15,109 nt of DNA from Caldifarciminota bacterium (GCA_023128195.1 JAGMEL010000026.1:1-15109), one strand, 5' to 3'. Shown: positions 1 to 7,303, counted from the first letter of the stretch. Translations and numbers: made by a program. Notes: generated from the sequence alone by a model not told the origin.

Positions 1-82
1 CCTTCTTCTCCTTTCAATCGGGGCCCTTTAAAATATTCAACATTATGTTAAATACATAAGCGATACCTACCCTACGGTCCAC

Positions 83-111
83 TTGACTTATAATATGGTT
101 TTCATTATAAT
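83..111 (+). promoter_or_regulatory. Sigma-70-type promoter of the radical SAM operon
   Basis: TTGACT at 83-88 and a perfect TATAAT at 106-111 are separated by 17 nt. Transcription would start near 118 and give a leader of about 175 nt before the first gene at 293. The leader would carry the palindrome at 169-197. No gene is seen in bases 1-292; they hold only this promoter and the repeat. Confidence 0.7.
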
Positions 112-153
112 CAATAAACATAGATATAGATATCTTAAAATGACATTCATTGC

Positions 154-208
154 TTGTCATTGCGAGGAGTCCCGCCGTTTCAGGTAAAGGGCGGGACGAT
201 GAAATAAT
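154..208. repeat. Dispersed palindromic repeat, copy 1
   Basis: The core TTGTCATTGCGAG (154-166) is followed by an 8-bp stem, GTCCCGCC (169-176) with GGCGGGAC (190-197), around a 13-nt loop. The outer right arm (about 198-208) matches the left core only weakly. The same 13-base core followed by a GTCCC/GGGAC stem recurs at 11573-11616, so this is a dispersed element and not a local accident. It lies in the predicted leader of the radical SAM operon and could fold in the mRNA. Confidence 0.6.
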
Positions 209-292
209 CTTTTGTGAATTGACAGAGGCGAAGAAGAAAGATGGGGATATTAGATAGATTAGGTTGTTATAAACTATGAACTGGAAGGGAAT

Positions 293-1558
293 ATGATAAC
301 GAAATTTATAAAAGATATTTTCTCAGAAAAAACTGATGAATTTATTTTTTACTCCTCAACAGGAGAAGATTTATATTTAGATAAAGAAGCTGGATTATAT
401 ATACATATTCCATTTTGCAAAAGCATGTGCCCGTATTGTCCTTATTATAAAGTCTTTTATAATAAGGAATTATCCCAAAGGTTTAAATCCTCTTTAATTT
501 CTGAAATAAAAGAATATAGCAAAAAATTAGGAAAAAAGTATTTTACATCACTTTATATTGGTGGCGGAACTCCTACTTTATTAATTGAAGATTTGGAAAT
601 TATACTAAAAGAAATAAGGAATTGTTTTGAACTAAATGAAATAATTGCTATAGAAACAACACCAGGTGATATTACCAGAGATAAAATAAATATTTTAAAA
701 GATATTGGGATTAATTATATAAGTCTTGGGGTCCAAAGTTTTCAACAAAAATATCTTACTCTTATCGGGAGAAATTATACGTCTGACAGAGCCATTAATG
801 CAGTTAAACTATTAAAAGACCGTGACTTTGATACTTTTAATATTGATCTAATCTTTGCCTATCCTGGAGAAAATTTACCTGAATTACTCAAGGATTTGCA
901 AACTACTGTTTCTTTTTCTCCAGATCAAATCACATGTTATCCTCTTTTTACATTTCCTTACAGCACAATCGGGAAATACAAGAAAATCAAGAAATTAAAA
1001 ATGCCGTCGCATTTTGTAAGAAGAAAAATGTATTATTTAATTCATGATTTCTTAGAAGAACACGGCTACAAAAGGTCATCAGTGTGGTCGTTTAATAGAA
1101 AAAAGACTAAACCGTATTCTTCAGTTACAAGAGATTATTATATTGGCTTTGGCCCAAGTGCGGCAAGTTATACTGGTAAAGGTTTTTATTTCAATACTTT
1201 TTCTATTGATGAATATCTTAAGACAGTTAAACAGAGAAAACCGATAGCTTCGGAGATGAAGGTGAGTAAAAAAATGGAGAAACTTTTCTGGCTTTACTGG
1301 CGATTATATGAAACAGTCATACCTATTAAGAGATATAAGAAATCGTTTGGTGAAGACATTTACGCTGATTTTGGGATGGTATTGAGGACAATCAAAGCAT
1401 TTGGCTTTGTACAGTCAGAAGATGATGGAAGCATTGTTTTGAATAAACGTGGTTGTCTCTGGATTCATTTGGCTCAGAATTATTTTGCACTTAATTATGT
1501 CAGCAAGATATGGTCTGCATTTCAAAAAAATCCATGGCCTGGTAGGATTAAACTATAA
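293..1558 (+). CDS. HemN/HemW-type radical SAM protein
   Basis: This 421-residue protein belongs to the coproporphyrinogen-oxidase-like radical SAM family, which contains HemN, the heme chaperone HemW and class C radical SAM methylases. The iron-sulfur motif is C42-K-S-M-C46-P-Y-C49 (CX3CX2C), inside the family context IHIPFCKSMCPYC. GGGTPT follows at 90-95, then the family signatures ISLGVQSFQQ, NIDLIFAYPGE and YYIGFGPSAASY. HemW usually has CDF after the motif and HemN has CGC; here it is CPY, so the exact function is open. Start: AAGGGA sits just upstream of ATG 293. It is the first gene of a tight operon, with the next ORF starting 3 nt after its stop. Codon use is very AT-rich. Its partners are an exported SRPBCC-like protein and a second radical SAM enzyme rather than heme genes, so a biosynthetic or lipid-modifying role is as plausible as heme trafficking. 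Confidence 0.82.
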   Translation: MITKFIKDIFSEKTDEFIFYSSTGEDLYLDKEAGLYIHIPFCKSMCPYCPYYKVFYNKELSQRFKSSLISEIKEYSKKLGKKYFTSLYIGGGTPTLLIEDLEIILKEIRNCFELNEIIAIETTPGDITRDKINILKDIGINYISLGVQSFQQKYLTLIGRNYTSDRAINAVKLLKDRDFDTFNIDLIFAYPGENLPELLKDLQTTVSFSPDQITCYPLFTFPYSTIGKYKKIKKLKMPSHFVRRKMYYLIHDFLEEHGYKRSSVWSFNRKKTKPYSSVTRDYYIGFGPSAASYTGKGFYFNTFSIDEYLKTVKQRKPIASEMKVSKKMEKLFWLYWRLYETVIPIKRYKKSFGEDIYADFGMVLRTIKAFGFVQSEDDGSIVLNKRGCLWIHLAQNYFALNYVSKIWSAFQKNPWPGRIKL

Positions 1559-1561
1559 CGC

Positions 1562-2143
1562 ATGTACAAAGCGACAAAAATAAAGCGGATTTATCTATTG
1601 GATATTCTTACCTTTATCATTTTTATCTCTAATGGGCAAGCGCAGGAAGTCGGTTCTTTTCTGACTTGTGAAGATTCTATATATAAGGTAGAATATACTT
1701 TTACGACCAGGTGCAAGAAAGACATGCTGTTGGAAATATGTTTTGAATTTTCTCATTTGATCGAATTTGCAAAACAGAAAAATACTACTATCAAACTATT
1801 GGAAAACGGAGAAAATTGGTATACAGTTGAGTATGACTATCGTTATTTCATCTATACAAACAACTCAGTCTATAAAAAAACAATCATACCACAAGAGAAT
1901 CTTGTTAAGTTTGAAATGGTAAATTACAGTCAGAATATTGGTATACTACCTAAGGTTCTTGCTGCTTCAGGTTATTATAAAGTAATAGCTAACGAAAAGG
2001 AAAATGAAGTTACGTATTATCAAGAGACTATATTAGAACGGCAAATGGATAGGTTTTATTTGAAATCAGTAAAGCGCAAAACCGAGGAATTTTTTCTGAA
2101 CCTAAAAGAATATATTGAAAAATTTGAAGATAAAAATGATTAA
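1562..2143 (+). CDS. Exported protein, possible START/SRPBCC-like ligand-binding fold
   Basis: A 193-residue protein that I do not recognise by name. It begins with basic residues (K6, K8, R9), then a hydrophobic stretch (about 10-22), then NGQA-QE, which reads as a signal-peptide cleavage after A27. The aspartate at 14 inside the hydrophobic run is unusual. The mature part has alternating short strands in the middle and ends in a long amphipathic helix rich in K, E, F and L (about 158-188). This order, with a final helix after a strand like YYQETIL, resembles the SRPBCC/START cavity fold that binds hydrophobic ligands; this is inference from pattern only. It starts 3 nt after the upstream stop with no clear ribosome site, so translation is probably coupled. 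Sitting between two radical SAM genes, it could carry or present their substrate. Confidence 0.65.
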   Translation: MYKATKIKRIYLLDILTFIIFISNGQAQEVGSFLTCEDSIYKVEYTFTTRCKKDMLLEICFEFSHLIEFAKQKNTTIKLLENGENWYTVEYDYRYFIYTNNSVYKKTIIPQENLVKFEMVNYSQNIGILPKVLAASGYYKVIANEKENEVTYYQETILERQMDRFYLKSVKRKTEEFFLNLKEYIEKFEDKND

Positions 2144-2167
2144 TATTATAGATTTATCAGGAAAAAA

Positions 2168-3088
2168 ATGGTGATGTTGCTGAATTTTTTTAAAAAACTT
2201 ATTTACTATATTATCTGGATGATTAAATACTTAATTTTCAAGCAGAAAATACCGTTATCCGGGTCAATCATCATAACTGATAAATGTAATTTGCATTGCA
2301 AACATTGCATTGTTTCAAATCTTGGATACAAAGATATGGATTTTGAAGAGGTCAAAAGGGATTTAAAAACCTTGTATGATAAAGGATGTAGAATATTGGT
2401 TATCACTGGAGGAGAACCTTTTTTATGGAAAGATAAGATGTACGATCTTGATGATGTGATTGATTATACCAAAAAATTGGGTTTTTTCAGAACAGTTGTC
2501 TGCACAAATGGAACCATAGAGTTAGAATCCAAAGCTGATTACCTGTGGGTAAGTATGGATGGGTTACCTGAAGACCACGATAATCTTAGAGGCAATGCTG
2601 TGTTTCAAAAGATTACGAAAAATATTTTACGCAGTACACACAAAAATATTTACGTAAATTTTACAGTAAGCAAATTTAATATCACAAATTTTAATGAATC
2701 AATCAAGAACATATTTTCCTATAAGAAAATCAAAGGAATATTGTTTCACTTCTTTACACCGTACATTGGTTTAGAAAACACAAAATTGAAACTGACTAAA
2801 GATGAACGAGATAAGGTTATTAATAAAATATTAAAAATAAAAAGAAAGCATCCTTTAAGAATATCAAACACTTTTGCTGGACTTAAAGCACTAAAAAGGG
2901 ATAATTGGAAACGGCCAACCTGGGCAAGTGTAGTGCTTAATCAAGGTGAATTAACTATTTGTTGCTGTCGAAAAGGTATTTGTGATGAGGAAGTCTGCAA
3001 GAACTGTGGCTGTACCCCAGCAGTAGAAACATGGGTTTTACAAGAACTAAAACCAGGCGCAATTATTGAGAATCTCAGGTTTTTATAA
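2168..3088 (+). CDS. Radical SAM protein with cysteine-rich C-terminus
   Basis: This 306-residue radical SAM enzyme has the cluster motif C40-N-L-H-C44-K-H-C47 and the SAM-contact motif TGGEPFL (80-86). Residues 1-28 are hydrophobic and basic (repeated I, Y, L, F, K), suggesting an amphipathic membrane-associating helix. HpnH-type hopanoid enzymes also begin with such a segment, but kinship is not proven. The C-terminus has seven cysteines in 18 residues (C265, C266, C267, C272, C277, C280, C282), which could hold an auxiliary iron-sulfur cluster in the manner of SPASM or twitch domains, though the spacing is not a standard SPASM pattern. Start: AGGA at 2159-2162 lies 5 nt before ATG 2168; the in-frame ATG at 2174 is an alternative. 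It is the last gene of the operon, followed by a hairpin at 3115-3144. The substrate is unknown. Confidence 0.82.
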   Translation: MVMLLNFFKKLIYYIIWMIKYLIFKQKIPLSGSIIITDKCNLHCKHCIVSNLGYKDMDFEEVKRDLKTLYDKGCRILVITGGEPFLWKDKMYDLDDVIDYTKKLGFFRTVVCTNGTIELESKADYLWVSMDGLPEDHDNLRGNAVFQKITKNILRSTHKNIYVNFTVSKFNITNFNESIKNIFSYKKIKGILFHFFTPYIGLENTKLKLTKDERDKVINKILKIKRKHPLRISNTFAGLKALKRDNWKRPTWASVVLNQGELTICCCRKGICDEEVCKNCGCTPAVETWVLQELKPGAIIENLRFL

Positions 3089-3114
3089 GACATAAATTCC
3101 AATCATAAAAGTCG

Positions 3115-3144
3115 AGAAAGCTGGGGTTGGTGCCCCAGCTTTCT
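3115..3144 (+). terminator. Hairpin ending the radical SAM operon
   Basis: A perfect 12-bp stem, AGAAAGCTGGGG (3115-3126) with CCCCAGCTTTCT (3133-3144), encloses a 6-nt loop and lies 26 nt after the last stop codon. The T-tract after it is short, so termination may be partial. Confidence 0.7.
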
Positions 3145-3157
3145 TCAGGAGGGAGGT

Positions 3158-3199
3158 ATGAATAGCAGAACTAAACAAAGACTTAAACCTCTTTTATGA
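3158..3199 (+). CDS. Possible 13-residue mini-ORF with strong ribosome site
   Basis: The sequence AGGAGGGAGGT runs directly into ATG 3158, which opens a 13-codon frame, MNSRTKQRLKPLL, before TGA. The ribosome site is as good as any in the window, yet no long gene follows. It could be a leader peptide, the remnant of a lost gene, or chance. It lies just after the terminator-like hairpin and no promoter of its own is visible. Confidence 0.25.
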   Translation: MNSRTKQRLKPLL

Positions 3200-3395
3200 C
3201 AAATCTAACAGATGAACATATGTAAAATTTTAATCCTTTTGTATTACTATATTATTATACGAAAAAAACCGCATAACGCAATATGTCAATAATACCTAAA
3301 TTAGCATGGGTAAGATTACCCAATATCCGGCGTAAACAAGCGCCATAACAAATGGTGATTGGCTTTCTCTATTATTTTATCTCTTGAGATAATGC
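3200..3395. other. Non-coding spacer with small palindromes
   Basis: No gene is seen here. The stretch holds two small inverted repeats about 50-90 bases upstream of the beta-helix promoter: GGGTAA (3308-3313) with TTACCC (3316-3321), and GGCG (3329-3332) with CGCC (3341-3344). They could be regulator-binding sites, but nothing in the sequence proves it. Confidence 0.35.
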
Positions 3396-3423
3396 TTGAC
3401 TAATCTCCTGCTGACGTTATAAT
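3396..3423 (+). promoter_or_regulatory. Sigma-70-type promoter of the beta-helix gene
   Basis: TTGACT at 3396-3401 and a perfect TATAAT at 3418-3423 are separated by 16 nt. Transcription would begin near 3430, giving a leader of about 35 nt. Confidence 0.75.
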
Positions 3424-3455
3424 TGAATAAATTTCAAGTATTTATTGATTTAATT

Positions 3456-3460
3456 GGAGG
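3456..3460 (+). promoter_or_regulatory. Ribosome binding site that favours a TTG start
   Basis: GGAGG at 3456-3460 directly abuts ATG 3461, leaving no spacer. It lies 6 nt before the in-frame TTG at 3467, which is the usual spacing. The TTG is therefore the more likely initiation codon. Confidence 0.55.
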
Positions 3461-3466
3461 ATGCAT

Positions 3467-5047
3467 TTGAAACTTAAATTTGTCAATCCGGCAATACCTG
3501 ACACTGGAGAAAAAAATCATAGAAAGATAATTATTCGATTGAGCTGTTTAGTATTTGCATTGTCCGTTTTCTGGAGTACTACAAGTGCTACAGATTATTA
3601 TGTTGATCAAAGCCATCAACTGTCGAGTGATTCGAATCCAGGAACAGAAGATTTACCATGGGAAACAATACAACATGCAGCAGATGTTGTCGAAGCAGGC
3701 GATAATGTGCATATCAAAACAGGAACCTATGACGAGCGCGTGAGTATAAATAATCCAGGAGCAGCCAACAACAAGATTATCTTTGCAGGAGAGCCGCGGC
3801 GTTCGGTCATTGTTTTACATGGATTTGCAGTTTACGTAGATCATATTCGAATCCAGGGGTTCAGTATAACACATGATCAAGGTGGCTGGCTCAATGGCGG
3901 CATATGGTTACAGGGTAATAATGTCGATATTGTTGATAATTATATATACGACGTCCCTGGACAGGGTGTTTCAGCATCGTGGGTTGATCAAGGACCGTGG
4001 AGTAATATCTACGTTGCAGACAATAAAATCTATGCGTGTAACAAAGGGATTACTGTATCAGGATACAACTGGTTAGTTGAAAACAATGAGATAGAGCGAT
4101 TGATCTATGCTAATGAGGATGCCGATTATATGCGGTTTTTTGGCGAAGACATTATTATCAGGGGCAATTATATGCACGGTACCATACAAGAGGAAATAGG
4201 GGAATCACATACTGATATGTTTCAAACTTTTAATGTATACGGCGATACGTATGCACGTAATATAGTAATTGAAAAAAATATGTGCATAGGATTTTTCCAT
4301 CAGGGCCTGATGGCATCTACATCGTATTCTGGTAGCCATAAAAATATACTCATACGCAATAATATCTTTACAGACGGAACATCATGGGGTATATGTTCAC
4401 ATACCATGAAGGATCTGCATATTATCAATAATACATTCTGTAACATAGGATACCACGGAACCGGCTTTCGCGATAACTCTACTGGTACAGTGAAAAATAA
4501 TATCTATTATAATATTAATTCACCATACTGGCACGATGAGCAAAGTAGTTATGAAAACGGTTACAACCTCACATTTGAATGTGGTCGCGAACCTGATCCT
4601 TCTGTTGATACAGACCTCTTAGATGTTGATCCTTTATTTGTCAATCCGGATGATATACTCGGTCCTGACGGTATTCCATTCACTAATGATGATGGACTGC
4701 AGTTGCAGCCTGGGTCACCTGCAATTGGTGCTGGCGAAAATGGCATTGATATTGGTGCTTATGGATATGGCGATAATGCTCCAGACAGTTACAGTTTTTT
4801 CTGGATTGCGCCAAATCCTCTTCATACACATACTGACATATATCTGACACTCTTTGGCCATTCAGATGTGAAAATACGCGTATATGATTGCACAGGCAGA
4901 AAAGTGAGAGATGTTGTTGACACAGAACTGGCACAGGGGATTTACTCATTTGGCTTTGATCGAGAAAACCTGAGCAGTGGAGTATATTTTTGTGTGTTAA
5001 GCCATGATGATTATCAGAAATCGGAAAAAATGGTGGTGGTAAGATAA
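3467..5047 (+). CDS. Secreted right-handed beta-helix protein with T9SS-type sorting domain
   Basis: The protein has 526 residues from TTG 3467; ATG 3461 would add two. An extended basic N-terminus is followed by a hydrophobic segment (about 21-36) and likely signal cleavage after TTSA (residue 41). The mature protein opens with DYYVDQ and a glycine/proline-rich block (SNPGTEDLPWETIQHAAD) typical of DUF1565/pectate-lyase-like proteins. A long run of N-, I- and G-rich rungs follows (for example DNYIYDV, NNIFTDG, NNTFCNI), as in parallel beta-helices such as pectate lyases and PL6 enzymes. DPLF (388-391), then LQPGSPAIGAG and DIGAYGYG close the helix. Residues about 445-526 form a sorting domain with PNP, VYDCTGRKV and SSGVYFCVL, as in T9SS/Por type A proteins and FlgD-like Ig repeats. 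The probable role is polysaccharide binding or cleavage outside the cell; catalytic residues cannot be assigned. Monocistronic. Confidence 0.85.
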   Translation: MKLKFVNPAIPDTGEKNHRKIIIRLSCLVFALSVFWSTTSATDYYVDQSHQLSSDSNPGTEDLPWETIQHAADVVEAGDNVHIKTGTYDERVSINNPGAANNKIIFAGEPRRSVIVLHGFAVYVDHIRIQGFSITHDQGGWLNGGIWLQGNNVDIVDNYIYDVPGQGVSASWVDQGPWSNIYVADNKIYACNKGITVSGYNWLVENNEIERLIYANEDADYMRFFGEDIIIRGNYMHGTIQEEIGESHTDMFQTFNVYGDTYARNIVIEKNMCIGFFHQGLMASTSYSGSHKNILIRNNIFTDGTSWGICSHTMKDLHIINNTFCNIGYHGTGFRDNSTGTVKNNIYYNINSPYWHDEQSSYENGYNLTFECGREPDPSVDTDLLDVDPLFVNPDDILGPDGIPFTNDDGLQLQPGSPAIGAGENGIDIGAYGYGDNAPDSYSFFWIAPNPLHTHTDIYLTLFGHSDVKIRVYDCTGRKVRDVVDTELAQGIYSFGFDRENLSSGVYFCVLSHDDYQKSEKMVVVR

Positions 5048-5050
5048 TTA

Positions 5051-5085
5051 TAGATAGTAGACAGTAGATAGTAATCAGTAGACAG
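5051..5085. repeat. Five-unit heptamer tandem repeat
   Basis: Five consecutive 7-base units run without gaps just after the beta-helix stop codon. The consensus is TAGAYAG: units 1 and 3 are TAGATAG, units 2 and 5 are TAGACAG, and unit 4 is the variant TAATCAG. It directly abuts the palindrome at 5086-5111. The layout resembles the short heptanucleotide repeats (STRR) described in cyanobacteria, although the sequence is different. Confidence 0.7.
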
Positions 5086-5111
5086 TCCCGCCCTTTCTTC
5101 AAAGAACGGGA
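5086..5111. repeat. Imperfect palindrome related to the dispersed repeat
   Basis: TCCCG (5086-5090) pairs with CGGGA (5107-5111), and an inner TTCT/AGAA can extend the fold. The TCCCGCC start followed by T-rich and A-rich arms matches copy 1 at 169-197. It may also work as a weak terminator for the beta-helix gene, but there is no T-tract. Confidence 0.45.
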
Positions 5112-5209
5112 TACTCCATATTAACGACCCCATAATATGATCTCTTACCTATTTTCATGCATAGATAAAGCCTTTGCTCATTTGCCACTAACATATATGA
5201 ATTTAGTGA

Positions 5210-5237
5210 TTGACTTATCTCCCAAAATATGTATAGT
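5210..5237 (+). promoter_or_regulatory. Sigma-70-type promoter of the OmpA-family gene
   Basis: TTGACT at 5210-5215 and TATAGT at 5232-5237 are separated by 16 nt. The transcript would start near 5244 and carry a leader of about 107 nt that holds a second strong ribosome site (AAAGGAGGTGG, 5253-5263) and mini-ORFs. Confidence 0.65.
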
Positions 5238-5252
5238 AGATATTCCACGATG

Positions 5253-5354
5253 AAAGGAGGTGGTGTGAGCTCAATTCATAAACGTGGTTTTTGAAATCTG
5301 ATGGCGGGGAAAGACAGAAAGGGTTACAACAACAAAACAAGGAGGTATGAATGA
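5253..5354 (+). promoter_or_regulatory. Leader with strong ribosome site and stacked mini-ORFs
   Basis: AAAGGAGGTGG (5253-5263) precedes GTG 5265, which opens a 9-residue frame, MSSIHKRGF, ending at 5294. In the same frame ATG 5301 opens MAGKDRKGYNNKTRRYE, whose TGA (5352-5354) overlaps the ATG of the OmpA-family gene as ATGA. The main gene has its own GGAGGT at 5341-5346. This could be a translational-coupling leader, or simply a duplicated ribosome site that gathers ribosomes; expression is not shown. Confidence 0.3.
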
Positions 5355-7171
5355 AAATTAGTACAATTGTTGTGCTAATGATGGTTGCATCATGTGTTTT
5401 TGCGCATCCTAATATAGAAGGATCCCAGGGTCTCTTCAGAACAATATCAGCAGACAATGGCTCTGCTGGTCATTTTCATCTTGGGTTCTGGTTCAGAGGC
5501 TTTGGTGAAACAAGAGATGTTGCTGTATTGGGTGAGCAAACAGGAGACGCCAGTCACAAAGGAGGCGATCTGTACTTCGGACTTGGTTATGCAGTGACTG
5601 ATAACTTCTCATTCAATATAGCGAGTTCTTATTATGGCGATTGCATTGACTACACTGACACAAATTATACCAGAGCCAGTATGGGAATGGGTGATACAAG
5701 AATTGACCTAAAATTGAGTTTGGGCAGCAATAATATCAAATATGGTCTCGATGCATTTGTAACGTTCCCCACTGGAAAAGATCGCTTCACTGACCTTGAG
5801 GACAAAAACTACCCATTTTTTGGTGATGCCCTGGGTAATGACGGTGGCGTGTTCAGATATTTCTCAAGCGGTGCAATAGACATGGGTGTGGTTGCGTTGT
5901 TTACTATAAAATATAAACAGATGACCATTGATTTGAATCTCGGTTATGTAGATAGAAACAAAAACGATTCTGAGTGGGGCTGGCGCAGTAACTGCACGAT
6001 TTACCGCGCCGCATTCGGTTGGGATCTCGGTACCGTGGTTCCTTTTATCGAACTCGGTGGGCTTGACTTTAATGGTGAAGCTAAGTTATTTACGTTCACT
6101 GATGATCCAGTGTTTGGACCAAACCCTGTTTTCATAACACCAGGTATCAGCATCAGACCAGGCAATTTTAATATTGACCTTGCCGTGGATATTCGCGGCT
6201 GGGAAGGCGAAAATGAAAAAGACTTTCCAACTGCGATAACTGATAGTACAAATATAACGACCGGCTGGGGTGTTGCACCCGCATGGGCAGGGATCATTGG
6301 TATATCATATTGCCATAACTTCAAACCAGAAAAACCAACGGTTGGCAATCTCAGTGGTGTTGTAAGAGACAGAAAAACAGATGAACCACTCGAAGCCAAT
6401 ATTGGTTTATACCGAGCCGATGAATTGGTTGTTTCAGAAGTAAGCGATGCTGATGGTTTCTATGCATTTAACAATATTGAACCCGGTGTGTATGAGCTGA
6501 CTGCCAGTGCAAGTGGCTATCAATCCTATAGCACAGATTTGCTTGTGAAGGCAGGAGAAACTATTCCTTTAGATATTGATCTTGATCCGCTTGCCGAAGA
6601 AGGAACTTTAATTTTAAGAATTATTGATTTGGAAAACCAGGAACCGATATTTGCAGAGGTTAATATTGGTGACGCTATTACTGAAACCGTTACTGAGAAA
6701 TTTGAGAAAATTCTTGACCCGGGTTCTTATGGGATTGTCGTGGTTGCTGAAGATTATCTTCTATATGAAAAAGAAATCATTATCGAACCTGGCAAAACAT
6801 TGGAAATTGAGGTCGCTTTGGTTAAAAAGGAATTCGTAGTCTATTTTGAAACTAACAAAGTTAGGTTAAATCCTGAATCTCAGGAAGTACTTGATAAAGC
6901 AGCAGTTATGATCAAGAAGCTTCTGGCTGAAAATCCTGATATCACCATTGAATTACAAGGATATACAGATAACCGGAACAGCGAAGAATACAACATGGAC
7001 TTGTCAAAGCGAAGAGCTGAAGCAGTTAAAAACTATCTGGTCACCAAACATAATATCGAAGCCTCAAGCCTGACTACAAAAGGCTATGGTGAATCACGAC
7101 CTGTTGCTTCGAACGACACTCCTGAAGGAATGGCTAAAAACCGAAGGGTTGAATTGATAATAGTCAAGTAA
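5351..7171 (+). CDS. Envelope protein: probable beta-barrel, carboxypeptidase-regulatory-like repeats, OmpA domain
   Basis: A 606-residue exported protein. Residues 1-18 form a signal peptide (MKISTIVVLMMVASCVFA, then HPNIEG). V-A-S-C15 also fits a lipobox, so lipid anchoring cannot be excluded, but the barrel-like domain favours ordinary cleavage after A18. Residues about 20-325 show the alternating aromatic/hydrophobic and glycine pattern of outer-membrane barrels. Residues 331-410 are a carboxypeptidase-regulatory-like beta-sandwich (LSGVVRDRKTDEPLEANIGL, then DGFYAFNNIEPGVYELTAS), and about 418-492 look like a second, more diverged copy. From about 497 comes an OmpA C-terminal domain (VVYFETNKVRLNPES, GYTDNRNS, DLSKRRAEAV, KNRRVEL). 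It keeps the peptidoglycan-binding pair D540 and R555. The protein probably ties the outer membrane to the cell wall. Promoter 5210-5237 and terminator 7205-7233 frame it as a single-gene unit. Confidence 0.87.
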   Translation: MKISTIVVLMMVASCVFAHPNIEGSQGLFRTISADNGSAGHFHLGFWFRGFGETRDVAVLGEQTGDASHKGGDLYFGLGYAVTDNFSFNIASSYYGDCIDYTDTNYTRASMGMGDTRIDLKLSLGSNNIKYGLDAFVTFPTGKDRFTDLEDKNYPFFGDALGNDGGVFRYFSSGAIDMGVVALFTIKYKQMTIDLNLGYVDRNKNDSEWGWRSNCTIYRAAFGWDLGTVVPFIELGGLDFNGEAKLFTFTDDPVFGPNPVFITPGISIRPGNFNIDLAVDIRGWEGENEKDFPTAITDSTNITTGWGVAPAWAGIIGISYCHNFKPEKPTVGNLSGVVRDRKTDEPLEANIGLYRADELVVSEVSDADGFYAFNNIEPGVYELTASASGYQSYSTDLLVKAGETIPLDIDLDPLAEEGTLILRIIDLENQEPIFAEVNIGDAITETVTEKFEKILDPGSYGIVVVAEDYLLYEKEIIIEPGKTLEIEVALVKKEFVVYFETNKVRLNPESQEVLDKAAVMIKKLLAENPDITIELQGYTDNRNSEEYNMDLSKRRAEAVKNYLVTKHNIEASSLTTKGYGESRPVASNDTPEGMAKNRRVELIIVK

Positions 7172-7204
7172 CGCTGTTCTTTACTCTTGTATAGTACTTA
7201 ATGC

Positions 7205-7239
7205 GAGGAGGAGGCACACAGTGCCTCCTCCTCTTTGTT
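7205..7239 (+). terminator. Strong intrinsic terminator
   Basis: A perfect 13-bp stem, GAGGAGGAGGCAC (7205-7217) with GTGCCTCCTCCTC (7221-7233), has a 3-nt loop and is followed by TTTGTT. It lies 33 nt after the OmpA-family stop codon. Confidence 0.9.
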
Positions 7240-7253
7240 AATATATGCGTTTC

Positions 7254-7282
7254 TTGACATAACAGACCAGTTTGCATATAAT
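7254..7282 (+). promoter_or_regulatory. Consensus sigma-70 promoter of the CrtI-family gene
   Basis: A perfect TTGACA (7254-7259), a 17-nt spacer and a perfect TATAAT (7277-7282) form a full-consensus promoter. Transcription would start near 7289. Confidence 0.85.
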
Positions 7283-7303
7283 TACCTCAACAAGGAGCAT
7301 CTA

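Noticed and set aside
219..253. TTGACA at 219-224 as promoter for the first radical SAM gene
   Set aside because: No -10 box is found at 16-18 nt; the promoter at 83-111 is far better.
3158..3199. The 13-residue mini-ORF as a peptide substrate for the radical SAM enzymes
   Set aside because: It is too short, has no cysteine or glycine-rich core, and lies after the operon's hairpin.
4683..5102. 139-codon minus-strand frame under the end of the beta-helix gene
   Set aside because: It lies antisense to a well-supported secreted protein with a sorting domain and has no family features of its own.
6001..6399. 132-codon minus-strand frame inside the OmpA-family gene
   Set aside because: It is antisense to clear barrel and beta-sandwich coding sequence and has no promoter or ribosome site.
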